Below, in pieces: positions 1 to 9,200 of a DNA stretch of 64,000 nucleotides. Positions within the stretch are counted from its first letter, which is position 1. The number at the start of each line of letters is the position of its first letter. This DNA comes from DATKAB01 sp964542745 (GTDB lineage: Bacteria; Eisenbacteria; RBG-16-71-46), in contig CAZIVR010000001.1 of assembly GCA_964542745.1 (NCBI GenBank), forward strand, positions 47,731 to 111,730, in the 5' to 3' direction. The position numbers and the translations under genes are program-made. Below the pieces are notes generated by a model that was not told the DNA's origin, searched no databases, and worked only from the letters and a program-made list of their open reading frames with translations.

Positions 1-2594
1 CGGGTTCGAGTCTCGAGGCCGGAGGAGACGCGCGCGAAGTAGACGCCGGCGGGAACCCGATCGCCGCGCGAGCTTCGGCCGTCCCACTCGAGCACGTGCC
101 GCCCGGCGGCAAGACGTCCGGATGCGAGCCCCGCGACGCGCCGCCCGGAGAGGTCGTAGATCGCGGCCTCGACCGCGCTTGGCGCGGGTAGCTCGAGAGT
201 CAGCCGAACCTGCCCGCGACTCGGATTGGGCGCGGGCGCCGACAGCTCGAGCCGCACCGCCGACGGGGGAGCCGGCACGTCGAGCGGGAGCTGCGTGAGA
301 TCCAGCGTCCACTGGGAGCGCCCGTGGGTCGCCGCGATCAGCCGTCGGGTGCCCCCCGCGGAGTAGAGCGAGAGGTCGAAGACGGTCTGGACCGGCATCC
401 CGGTTCCGAGCGGGAACCAGCCCGCGCCCTGGTTGCGGCTCGCGTAGACCCCGACGTCGGTCGCGAGGTACAGCGACTGGGTGTCGGTCGGGTCCACGAC
501 GATGTCGTTGGCCGGGACGTCCGGCAGGTTGGCGGAGATCGAGGTCCAGCTCGTTCCCCGGTTGGCGCTCCGGTAGACGTGCGAGAGGTGCTCGTCCTGC
601 CCGAAGCCGGAGAGGGTGACGTAGACCGCGTTCGGGTCCGAGGGATCCGGGGTCACGCGCGTCACGTAGCGGAGCGGCAGCCCGGCCGAGACGTTCTCCC
701 AGGTTCCGCCCGCGTTCTGGGAGCGCCACACCCGGCCGTCGTCGGTCCCCGCGTAGTAGAGGGCGGTGTCGGCGGGGGAGATCGAGAGGGTGGTCAGCGT
801 GCCGTAGACCAGGCTCGAGGGCGGGGCGCCGCTCAGGTCGCCGCTCACCGGCACGTAGCTCGAGCCCGAGTTGGTGCTCTTGTAGACCCGGTGGCTGCCG
901 ACCAGCAGGATCGCCGGGTTCGCGGGGTTCATAGCGATCGGCGTGTTCCAGTTGTAGCGGTCGCCGCTCGAGAAGCCCGACGGGGTGATCCACGAGGACC
1001 CGCCGTTGATCGAGCGGCGGAGCCCCGAGCGGTCGCAGCAGTACTGCCACTCGGCGTAGATCACGTTGGGATCGGCCGGGCTCACGATGGTCTGGAATCC
1101 GTCGCCCCCGAGGATGATCGTCCACCCGCTCGGCGATCCGGTCGTGATCATGGTGCTGTTGTCCTGCGTGCCCCCCAGCAGCCGGTCGGGGTTCGAGGGA
1201 TCCACGCTGCCCGCGTAGAACTGCGTGATCGGCGTGTCGAGCGACTGCGTCCACCCGACGCCCCCGTTCAGCGAGGAGAAGAACCCGCCGTCGTTGCCGA
1301 GGTAGACGCGGTTCTGGTTCGACGGGTCGATCCACACGCCGTGGTGGTCCACGTGGGTGCCGCTCTGGATGCTGGTGAGCGTGGTGCCGCCGTCCAGCGA
1401 GCGCAGGAGGCCCACCCCCTGCACGTAGACCCGGTTGGGGTCGGTCGGGGAGACGGCCACGTCGCCGAAGTACCAGCCGAAGCCGCCGAAGTTGTTGGTG
1501 AAGGTGGAGCCGCCGCGTGGGCCCCAGACGTTGCCGCCGTCGGCGGTGCGGTACAGCGCGCGGCCGGTGTAGCCGCCGATCGCCCCCGAGATGATCTGGG
1601 CGTACACCACCGAGGGTTGCGACTTCGCGATCGCGAGCCCGATGCGGCCGAGGTTGTCGTCCGAGGCCGGCAGCCCGCCGGCGAGCTTGGTCCAGGTGGT
1701 GCCGCCGTTGACGCTGCGCCAGACGCCGCCGCCGGGCCCGTAGGCGCGCCGGTAGGTGGAGCGCCGCACCCGCTCCCACGTGGCGCAGAACATCGTCTCG
1801 GGATGGGCCGGATTGATCACCACGTCGCACACGCCGGTGCTGTCGTTCACGAACAGGACCTTGGTCCAGTTCGCGCCCCCGTCCTCGCTCCGGTAGAGGC
1901 CGCGGTCGGGGCTGGTCGAGAACTGGGTGCCCATCGCCGCGACGAACAGGCGCTGGGGGTTCACGGGGTCCACCGCGATGCGCGCGATGCGCCGCGTCTC
2001 CGCGAGCCCGAGCGACGTCCAGCTCGCGCCGCCGTCGGTGGTGCGGAACACGCCGGCCCCGTCGTAGGAGTCCACCGACGAGTTGGCCTCGCCGGTGCCG
2101 ACGTAGACGGTGTTCGCGTCGGTCGGGTGCATTGCGAGCGCGCCGATCGAGAACACGCCCATCTCGTCGAACACCGGCGTCCAGTTCACCCCGGAGTTGG
2201 TGGACTTGAACACGCCGCCCCCGGCCGCGCCGAAGTAGGCCGGGTTGCCGCCCGGGGCCGCGACCACCGCCGTGACGCGGCCGCCGATGTTGAACGGGCC
2301 CGCCTGCACCCACGCCGGGCCCGCCAGCGTGCCGTTGCCGCGCCCGCGCGCCGCGCGCGCCCGGTCGGCCCGGGCCTGGTCGTAGGCCGCGATCCACTTC
2401 TCCTGGGGCACGGTCTCGAAGGGAAAGGCCCGCTGCGCCATGAACCACTCGTTCGGGACCTTGCCGGCCTCGGACTTCTCGCGCGGGCCGTCGGCCGGGA
2501 CGCCGGCGGCCCGCGGACGGTGCAGGAGCAGGCCACCGGCGGCGGCGGCGACGAGCAGCACGGCTGCGGGAACGAGGGCACGGTCGAGGCGCAT
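1..2594 (-). CDS. large secreted BNR/sortilin-like propeller protein with C-terminal sorting domain (3' end beyond window)
   Basis: The frame is open from ATG at 2594 to the left edge, about 864 codons, with the stop outside the window. The N-terminus has a short basic start and a hydrophobic Ala/Val/Leu stretch (about residues 6-25), a likely signal peptide. From about residue 100 many short repeats follow with motifs such as GGVFKSTNSG and YVGTGE. These are typical of BNR/VPS10-type propellers annotated as photosystem-II-stability-factor-like. The visible end matches the FlgD-Ig/type IX-like tail (YDLSGRRV, WDGRSSRG, AGVYFARV), so only a few residues are missing. A GGAG lies 8 bp before the ATG. 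The protein is probably exported to the cell surface; its ligand is unknown. Family assignment is from memory of motifs. Confidence 0.85.
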   Translation of the reverse strand, partial: MRLDRALVPAAVLLVAAAAGGLLLHRPRAAGVPADGPREKSEAGKVPNEWFMAQRAFPFETVPQEKWIAAYDQARADRARAARGRGNGTLAGPAWVQAGPFNIGGRVTAVVAAPGGNPAYFGAAGGGVFKSTNSGVNWTPVFDEMGVFSIGALAMHPTDANTVYVGTGEANSSVDSYDGAGVFRTTDGGASWTSLGLAETRRIARIAVDPVNPQRLFVAAMGTQFSTSPDRGLYRSEDGGANWTKVLFVNDSTGVCDVVINPAHPETMFCATWERVRRSTYRRAYGPGGGVWRSVNGGTTWTKLAGGLPASDDNLGRIGLAIAKSQPSVVYAQIISGAIGGYTGRALYRTADGGNVWGPRGGSTFTNNFGGFGWYFGDVAVSPTDPNRVYVQGVGLLRSLDGGTTLTSIQSGTHVDHHGVWIDPSNQNRVYLGNDGGFFSSLNGGVGWTQSLDTPITQFYAGSVDPSNPDRLLGGTQDNSTMITTGSPSGWTIILGGDGFQTIVSPADPNVIYAEWQYCCDRSGLRRSINGGSSWITPSGFSSGDRYNWNTPIAMNPANPAILLVGSHRVYKSTNSGSSYVPVSGDLSGAPPSSLVYGTLTTLSISPADTALYYAGTDDGRVWRSQNAGGTWENVSAGLPLRYVTRVTPDPSDPNAVYVTLSGFGQDEHLSHVYRSANRGTSWTSISANLPDVPANDIVVDPTDTQSLYLATDVGVYASRNQGAGWFPLGTGMPVQTVFDLSLYSAGGTRRLIAATHGRSQWTLDLTQLPLDVPAPPSAVRLELSAPAPNPSRGQVRLTLELPAPSAVEAAIYDLSGRRVAGLASGRLAAGRHVLEWDGRSSRGDRVPAGVYFARVSSGLETRT

Positions 2595-2666
2595 GCGGTG
2601 GCTCCAGAAGGGGAGTGGTCACGCCGGGTGCGGAAGCCGGTCTCAACCGCGATTCGAGGCGCGCAA

Positions 2667-2696
2667 AGTGTAGCGAGGGGCGGCGCGCCGCGTCCA
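2667..2696 (-). promoter_or_regulatory. putative promoter for the BNR-type protein gene
   Basis: On the minus strand TGGACG (2696-2691) is followed after 18 bp by TACACT (2672-2667). The box lies about 70 bp upstream of the ATG at 2594, which has its own Shine-Dalgarno. The -10 shape resembles boxes before several other genes in the window. Inferred by eye only. Confidence 0.4.
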
Positions 2697-2706
2697 CCGC
2701 GGATTG

Positions 2707-3228
2707 CTAGCGTCGCGCCAGGGGAATCACCAGCTTGAGGGCGCTCAACGCCTCGGAGAAGGCGCAAACCTTCACGTCCACGAGGCCCGCCGCGAGGGCC
2801 GCGGCCCTCACCATGTCCTCCTTGAGCGCGGGGCGCCCCTTCGGCCACACCACCCAGATCATCCCGTCGCGCGGCATGCGGCGTTCGAGCGCCGCGAGCC
2901 GCGCGAGGTCGCGCGGGGATTCCGCCCGCAGGAGGACCATCGCCGAGCCCGGCGCCACCCGGCCGCGGCTCACGTCGCCCGCGCGCGCCTCGAGCTCCGC
3001 GAGGAACCCGCCCTGGTCGTCGAGCCCGAGCACGCTCACGTTCATGCCGGGCTTCACCCCGAGCTTGTCGATCGTGGGCTTGCCCGAGTAACCGGCGAGC
3101 GGGGCCGGACGATTGGCGGGCGAGGCGTCCTTGCCGGCGCCCCGCTTCGAGCGCGCGGGCCCCGCAGGTCCCGCGGGCCCGGAGGGCCGGCGCGATTTCA
3201 CAGGCCGCTTCGCCCGGGCGCGTTTCAC
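2707..3228 (-). CDS. DUF3052 family protein
   Basis: This 173-residue protein matches the DUF3052 pattern I know: AGYSGKP, then KLGVKPG, a WVVWPKG segment and LAAGLVDVKVCA near the end. The function of the family is unknown; the fold is probably small alpha/beta. The first ~45 residues are a Lys/Arg/Pro/Gly-rich extension, which could be a disordered nucleic-acid-binding tail (inference). The GTG start at 3228 overlaps the TGA of the upstream glycosylase gene as GTGA, so translation is probably coupled. Longer upstream readings of this frame run antisense-like through the neighbouring gene and were not used. Confidence 0.85.
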   Translation of the reverse strand: MKRARAKRPVKSRRPSGPAGPAGPARSKRGAGKDASPANRPAPLAGYSGKPTIDKLGVKPGMNVSVLGLDDQGGFLAELEARAGDVSRGRVAPGSAMVLLRAESPRDLARLAALERRMPRDGMIWVVWPKGRPALKEDMVRAAALAAGLVDVKVCAFSEALSALKLVIPLARR

Positions 3229-4574
3229 GTTCCGGCCGCCCCGCCGGCCATCGCCGGCTCGGGCCGCTCGGCGCGCGGCGTTTCGCGCGGATCGGGCCGC
3301 GCCGCCGCGAGCGCCGCCCGCATCGGTGGGGCCAGCGCGCGAGGCGACACGGACCCGAGCGCGACTTCGGAAGCGCCCACGAACTTGGCCAGCGACCAGG
3401 CGGCGGCCGCGGCGCCGGCCAGCGCCGCGTCGCGGTCGGGCTTGCCCCAGTGCGCGACCGGGGGCGCGACCCCTTTCGCGAACCACGTCTCGAAGTGAAG
3501 GGCGCGCATCTCGAGGACGCCGCGCTCGCGGTGGGTCTTGAAGTCGGCGCGGCCGATCAGCGATCCGTCGTGGAGGAGCGGGAGCACGTAGTAGCCGAAC
3601 TTGCGCTTCGGGCCGGGGACGTACACCTCGATCTTGTAATCGAAGCCGAACAGCGCCTGCACGCGCTCGCGGTGCCACAGGAACGAGTCGAAGGGGCAGA
3701 GGAAGGTGGCGCCGCGCGAACCCGCGCGCCGGCGCGCGGCGCGCTCGAGTGCCGGGAGGTCGCGGGTGAGCGCGAACCAGCGCGCGGCGCTGCCCTCGAA
3801 CACGACCGGCGTCACGTCGCCCGAACGCACCAGGCGGCGCAGCTCCTCGCGGCGCCAGCCCGAGGGCGTGCGCGGGAAAGTGAGGTAGAGGCGCAGATCG
3901 GCCTCGGTGGCCGCACCCATCGCGTGGAGCGAGCGTTCGACGTGCCAGCGACGGAACGCCGCGTCGTCGAGCGGCTTCGATGCCATCGGACCGGGAAGCA
4001 CGCGCTCGATTCGGTCGAACCGCTTCTGGAAGTGGCGCCGCGAATGCACGGTCGTGACTCCGGTCATCCACAGGTAGTCGAGCGCGTGCGAGGCGGGCTT
4101 CCAGTTCCACCAGCCGGAGCTGCGGTGCCCGGGCGGGGGCTCGAAATCGGAATTGCCGAGAGGCCCGCGCTCGCGGATCGCGTCCGAGACCTTGCGGAGC
4201 GTGAGCCGATGCCGCGTGAGCCACGAACCCCACCCCTTGGAGCGGCGCGTGAAGTCGAGCATCGCGCGCCGCCACGCCGGGAAGTCGCCGGTCGCCACCA
4301 GGCACGCGGCGTGGGCCCAGTACTCGAACAACACGCGGCGGCGGTAGACCAGCCGGTCGAGCACGGCGCGGTCGTAGGGGCCGAAGCGGCTCCATAGCGT
4401 GAGGTGGTGGGCGCGGTCCAGCACGTTGATCGAATCGAGCTGGAGCCCGCCCGCGTTGCCCACGAAGCCGGCGAGGCTCGCCGCCGTGAGCCGCCGCGAG
4501 CGTGGCCGGTCGAGCTGCTGGCGCTCGAGGAACAGCGCGGCCGCGGCGCGAAGGGGAAAGCGGGGCAGGGACAT
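3225..4574 (-). CDS. YcaQ/AlkX-type winged-helix DNA glycosylase
   Basis: The 449-residue product matches the HTH_42 / COG3214 family, whose E. coli member YcaQ unhooks interstrand DNA crosslinks. The catalytic-type motif Q-L-D is at residues 45-47 in the context GGLQLDSINV, followed by RAHHLTLWSR, as in the YcaQ branch (AlkZ has QxQ). The length is close to YcaQ with a slightly longer C-terminus. It should act on alkylated or crosslinked DNA in the cytoplasm. It is translationally coupled to the downstream DUF3052 gene. There is no clear Shine-Dalgarno at the ATG. Confidence in the family is high; the substrate is inferred. Confidence 0.9.
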   Translation of the reverse strand: MSLPRFPLRAAAALFLERQQLDRPRSRRLTAASLAGFVGNAGGLQLDSINVLDRAHHLTLWSRFGPYDRAVLDRLVYRRRVLFEYWAHAACLVATGDFPAWRRAMLDFTRRSKGWGSWLTRHRLTLRKVSDAIRERGPLGNSDFEPPPGHRSSGWWNWKPASHALDYLWMTGVTTVHSRRHFQKRFDRIERVLPGPMASKPLDDAAFRRWHVERSLHAMGAATEADLRLYLTFPRTPSGWRREELRRLVRSGDVTPVVFEGSAARWFALTRDLPALERAARRRAGSRGATFLCPFDSFLWHRERVQALFGFDYKIEVYVPGPKRKFGYYVLPLLHDGSLIGRADFKTHRERGVLEMRALHFETWFAKGVAPPVAHWGKPDRDAALAGAAAAAWSLAKFVGASEVALGSVSPRALAPPMRAALAAARPDPRETPRAERPEPAMAGGAAGT

Positions 4575-4679
4575 TGCCGCAGTTTGTCGGACGGTAAGCC
4601 GCCGGGCAAGAAGGCGGCGACGGGAGGTCGATCCTTCGCGGCATCTCCTTCGCCCGCCTGCACGACATCGAGCGCCGGG

Positions 4680-6128
4680 TTACGAGCGCGCGTGGGCTGA
4701 TCGTGCTCCTGCGGGCGCCGCGGGGTCGCCCGGCGCCGGGTGCGAGCGGCCGAGCAGTTCGACGAGGTGCAGAAACTCGACTCGCGTCCCTCGGGCGGCG
4801 CCGCCGCGCTTCATGTGGAGCAGGCAGCCGGGGTTCGACGCCACCACCACGTCGGGCGCCACGCGCTCGATCGCCTCGAACTTGGGCTCGAGCTGGCGGT
4901 CCGCCATCTCGGGGTGCGTGAGGTTGTAGATCCCGGCGCTGCCGCAGCACCAGTCAGCGTTGGGCAGCTCGACGAACTCCACGCCGGGAAGCGAGCGCAG
5001 CAACCGGCGCGGCGCTTCGCGCACCTTCTGCGCGTGGGCCAGGTGGCAGGCGTCGTGGTAGGTGACGCGTACGGGGCGATCGGACGCCGCGCCTGCCGCG
5101 CGCGGCGGCCCGGGCGGCTCGGGCAGTCCCACCTCGGCCAGCACTTCCGAGACGTCGCGCACCTTTGCCGAGAAGGCGAGCGCTTCCGCCGCGAGCCCGT
5201 CGTGTTCGAGCAGGTGACCCGCCTCGCGCAACGCCGCCCCGCAGCCCGCCGAGTGCGAGACGATCGCGTCCACCGGGGCGTCGCCGGCGAAGGCCGTCAC
5301 GTTGCGACTCGCCAGCCGTTTCGCATCGCCGCGCAGCCCCGCGTGCGCGTGGAGCGCGCCGCAGCAGGTCTGGGAGCGCGGCACGCGCACCTCGCAACCC
5401 GCGATCACCAGCAGCCGGACCGTCTCGCGGTGAATGTGCGGGAACAGCGGCTCCATCACGCACGAGGTATGGAACGCGACGCGCAGCTTCGCGGTCCCCG
5501 CGGGCCGGAACACCAGCGCGTCCGCGCGGGTCTCGATCCGCGCCCCGGCCGGCAACTGTGCGGCGACCCGCTCGAGCGCGCGCTCGCGGCGCGGCGCGAT
5601 GTCGGGTGTCATCTCGAGGCCCTGCGCCGCGAAGCGCGGCAGCAGGCGACGCACCGCCGGGACGCGCATCAGCGCGCCGATCGGCCCGCGCTGGCCGAGC
5701 CGCAGCAGGTCGGCCGCGAAGTGGGTGCGCGCAGCATGCGGCAGCACCGATCGCAGCACCCACTCGCCGAGCATGCGCATCGGCGTGCCTCTCAGAACGC
5801 GGCGGTTGATCTGGCCGCGCGTCTGTTCGAGCAGCCGGCTGTAGGGGACCCCCGCCGGGCACACCGTCTCGCAGGCGCGGCAGTCGAGGCAGTTATCGAG
5901 GTGCTCGACCAGCGGATCGCGCGGCTCGATGCGGCCCTCGGCGAGCCCGCGCATCAGGTAGAGCCGCCCGCGCGGCGAGTCGGGCTCGATCTTGAGCGTG
6001 CGGTAGGTCGGGCACGCCGTGAGGCACAGCCCGCAGTGGATGCAGGTCTGGAGGTCGGGAAGCGCCGGAGGATCGTCGGCGTCGAACCAACTGGAGAATT
6101 CTCGGTCAGGGATCGGGCCGACGACCAT
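4680..6128 (-). CDS. glcF: glycolate oxidase iron-sulfur subunit (GlcF-like)
   Basis: From ATG 6128 the protein is 482 residues. Two 4Fe-4S clusters are ligated by C29, C32, C35, C39 (TCIHCGLCLTACP) and C80, C83, C86, C90 (NCLDCRACETVCP). Two CCG-domain motifs follow (TCCGALHAHAG and WCCGSAGIYN), as in GlcF and related heterodisulfide-reductase-type subunits. It passes electrons from the flavin subunits of glycolate dehydrogenase to the quinone pool at the membrane. The partners GlcE and GlcD are encoded about 25 kb away at 31.3-34.0 kb, an unusual split. A frame extension to 6236 exists, but family alignment favours 6128. No Shine-Dalgarno is visible; TATGGT lies 6 bp upstream, suggesting a leaderless transcript. 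Confidence 0.85.
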   Translation of the reverse strand: MVVGPIPDREFSSWFDADDPPALPDLQTCIHCGLCLTACPTYRTLKIEPDSPRGRLYLMRGLAEGRIEPRDPLVEHLDNCLDCRACETVCPAGVPYSRLLEQTRGQINRRVLRGTPMRMLGEWVLRSVLPHAARTHFAADLLRLGQRGPIGALMRVPAVRRLLPRFAAQGLEMTPDIAPRRERALERVAAQLPAGARIETRADALVFRPAGTAKLRVAFHTSCVMEPLFPHIHRETVRLLVIAGCEVRVPRSQTCCGALHAHAGLRGDAKRLASRNVTAFAGDAPVDAIVSHSAGCGAALREAGHLLEHDGLAAEALAFSAKVRDVSEVLAEVGLPEPPGPPRAAGAASDRPVRVTYHDACHLAHAQKVREAPRRLLRSLPGVEFVELPNADWCCGSAGIYNLTHPEMADRQLEPKFEAIERVAPDVVVASNPGCLLHMKRGGAARGTRVEFLHLVELLGRSHPAPGDPAAPAGARSAHARS

Positions 6129-6255
6129 GAGCGAACCATACCATCGCCTCAGCCCGTGAACCGACGGGAGGGGCGACGGCAGGTGCCCGGCTCCGCTGCG
6201 ATCGCTCAGTAGCCTCGCGGGTCTTGGGACGCTCAAGTGCGTCTAGATTGTCGTT

Positions 6256-9200
6256 TCACGGCAACCTCGTGACTCTTCGCTCCGCAACGAATCCTCCTGC
6301 CGTGATGCGGCACAGATAGACGCCCGCGCCGGCACGTCCACCTGCATCGAGCCTTCCGTCCCACATCGCCGAGTGACGCCCGGCCGGCAACTGCCGGTCG
6401 AGTAGCTCGGCCACGCGGCGGCCCTGTACATCGAAGATCTCGATCCGCACGCGGCTCGCCCGCGGCAGGTCGAAGCCGATCGTGGCCGAACTCGCGAACG
6501 GGTTGGGCCGGACCGGATGGAGCGCGAACTCCATGGGCGCCGCCGCCACGTCCGACGCGGGCTCGCGCCCGGAGACGGGCCCGCGTGAGGGGCCGCGCGC
6601 CCCACTCGCGAGCGCCGCTCCCGGCACCCGCACCACGAACAGGCAGTCCTCGCCCTCGCCCGGCGAGGTTGCGGGGGCAAAGCCGATCGTGAGTGTGTCG
6701 CCGGCCACGAAGTCGGCGGCGGCCGAGCCATCGGCCGCGCCTGAGAGGTCCCCGAGCCGCGAGTGGTTCGCACCCGTGAGCGCGTAGCGCCTGGGTGCCA
6801 GCACCACCGACTCGAGCGTCGCCCCGGCCGGGAACACCAGCCGCCCCATCCCCGGCAGCGCGCGCACCCCGGCGCGGCCCGGCAGGAGCGGAGTCGTCAC
6901 GTCCGTCACCCAGCCTTCGGCCTCGCTAAAGCTCTCGGCCACCATCGCCCGTTCGGTCGCGGCGAGCCGCGCGGGATCCTCCGCGAAGTCCTCGATCGTG
7001 AGCTGCCAGCGCGGCTCCGCCTCGCCCGCGTGCCCGGCCACGAGCCGCGAGGTAGTGGCGGCACTCGCGAGCGCGTGGCGCTCGGCCAGTCCCCGGAGGG
7101 CCGTCGCGCCGCGCGCCGGGGCGGATGGATCGGGCACGCCGTCGCCTTCGCCCCGGGTCCGCTCCGCCGAAGCCCCGGCGCCGCTCCCTCCGCACGAGGT
7201 GAGCGTCCCGAACTCGGCGTAGGCGAGCGGCGACCAGTGCCCCGACGTGCTGCGGGTGCGGCCTGCCACGTATACCAGCGTGCCCGGTTCCAAGTCGGTG
7301 AGAGTCCCCGCCGTCTGCGAGGTCCCCCCGGTGGCCGGGTCCGGCACGCCGGGGATCAAGCTCGCCGCCGCGAAGTTGGACGCGGAGATCGGCGCCAGCG
7401 ACCAGCGCACCTCGTACTCCTGCGCCTTTCCCGAGCAGCCGGAGTCCCCGGGGGCCGCCCAGCGCAGTGGCCCGATCGTGCTGCACGTGATCAGGTCCGC
7501 GGTGAGGTCCAGCTCGTCGGGGGCCGGGGTCGTGGAGGAGTTCACCCGGACCCAGCGGGCGATGGAGGGCACGTCAGCGCTCTGCGAGGTGCCGAGCACG
7601 AACAGCAGGTAGTCCCCGGGTGGCGCAGCGTCCGGGCTATCCGGGGTCGTGAGATGGAGCCTTGCCGGGGATGACTTCTTCGCGAGGATGGTGAGGGGGA
7701 TGAACCGTTGGTTCATGTCCATCGAATGGGTGGTCGCACCGGGACGCATCAGGCAGGCGCTCTGGATGCTGGCGGTGTTGTCCACGCACACCGTGAACGC
7801 CGTGCCCCAGGTGATCTCCGCCGGTGCGCCCTGGATCTGCGGCCGCGTGGTGATCGGGTTCCCGCCCGAGTCGAACAGGTACGGCGGGCAGAAGAGCTGC
7901 GCCAGGCGCTTGTCGGCGTCGGCCTGCGTGTCGCCGGGACCCTGATTCTCACCCCCGGCGCTCAGCACGCGCCCGTCGGGAAGCAGGATGGCGGTCGAGT
8001 GGTCACCCCGGATGGTTCCCTGTTCGGCCAGCCGGTCCGACCCCGTCATGCTGGTCCAGGTTCCGCCACCGCTGGTTCCGGGAGTCCAGATCTGCGGCCG
8101 CTTTACCGGCCCCGCGCTGACGTTGTCGAAGACGTTGTTGCCGCCCACGGCGAGCACCTTGCCGTTGGGAAGCAGGACGAGATTGTGGTGCGACCGTGGC
8201 GCCATGTCCTCGGAAGCGACCCACGCGCTGTCGAAGCTCGCCGTGTTGAAGGTGATGGTGCGACCGGTGATCGCGTTGCCGGCATCGCTCCCGCCGGCCA
8301 GCATGATCTTCCCCGGGAGGTACTGGACGCCAGTCTTGGGGCGGAACAGCAGGCGATTGTCGTGCAGCGTGTCCCATTGGGCCGCCTGCCCGGTGGCCGG
8401 GAAGTCGCTCCAGTAGGCGCGCATGTCGTCGGTATTGATGTTGATCACCCGGCTGCCGCCGCTGTCGGCGCCCGGCACCACGAAGAGGGGCGGGTAGGAG
8501 CCCTGGAACATCCGAGCGTTCGAGTGGAGGGTCCACTGGTTCGTGGCGGGGTCGTAGACCTCGGGGCTGCGCGCGATCTCGGCGAAGGGATCGAGCGAGG
8601 CCGTGTGGCCCCTCAGGCTGAAGCCGAGGTCGGACCACTGCTTCCAGGAGTTGTCGCTGGCCCAGGGGTCCACGATGTAGCTCTTCGAGTCGGCCGGCAC
8701 GACCGAGCCGCCGGAGGCTCTCTCGCCGCCATACACGTAGAGCCGCGACCCGCCCTGGTTCCGGTCGAGCACCGCGCTGTGCCGCGCGCGGGCTCCGGGG
8801 GAGGTGCCGCCACCGGAGAGCAGCTTCCAGCCGTACCTCCCGTCGCCGAAGAGCCACAGCGCCCACAGCTCGTCCGAGTAGCTCAGGTCCCCGAGCTTGC
8901 CGCCATAGAGCAGGGCGGCGTGGGCGTTCGAGTGGCTGGCGTCGAAGTTGCGCGGCTTGTTGTCGGCGCTGAGCGTGTGCCACAGGCGGGCGGCGGGCTG
9001 GCCGTCTCCGAGTTCCTCCCGCACCATCGTGTGCCAGGTCGGGTTCGCCGGGTCCGAGGGGTTGAAGCGCAACTCGTAGACGTTCTGGTCCGTCGGCGTG
9101 CCGTTATGGCTCGTGGCGCCGCCGAACACGATCATGCGCTTGCGCAGCGTGTCGCTCACCATGGTCTCGTCGTAGATCGCCGTGTGACCGTAGCGGGCTG

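Noticed and set aside
3..14. GGTTCGAGTC at the left edge looks like a tRNA T-loop
   Set aside because: It falls inside the coding sequence of the sorting domain, and no acceptor stem or anticodon arm surrounds it.
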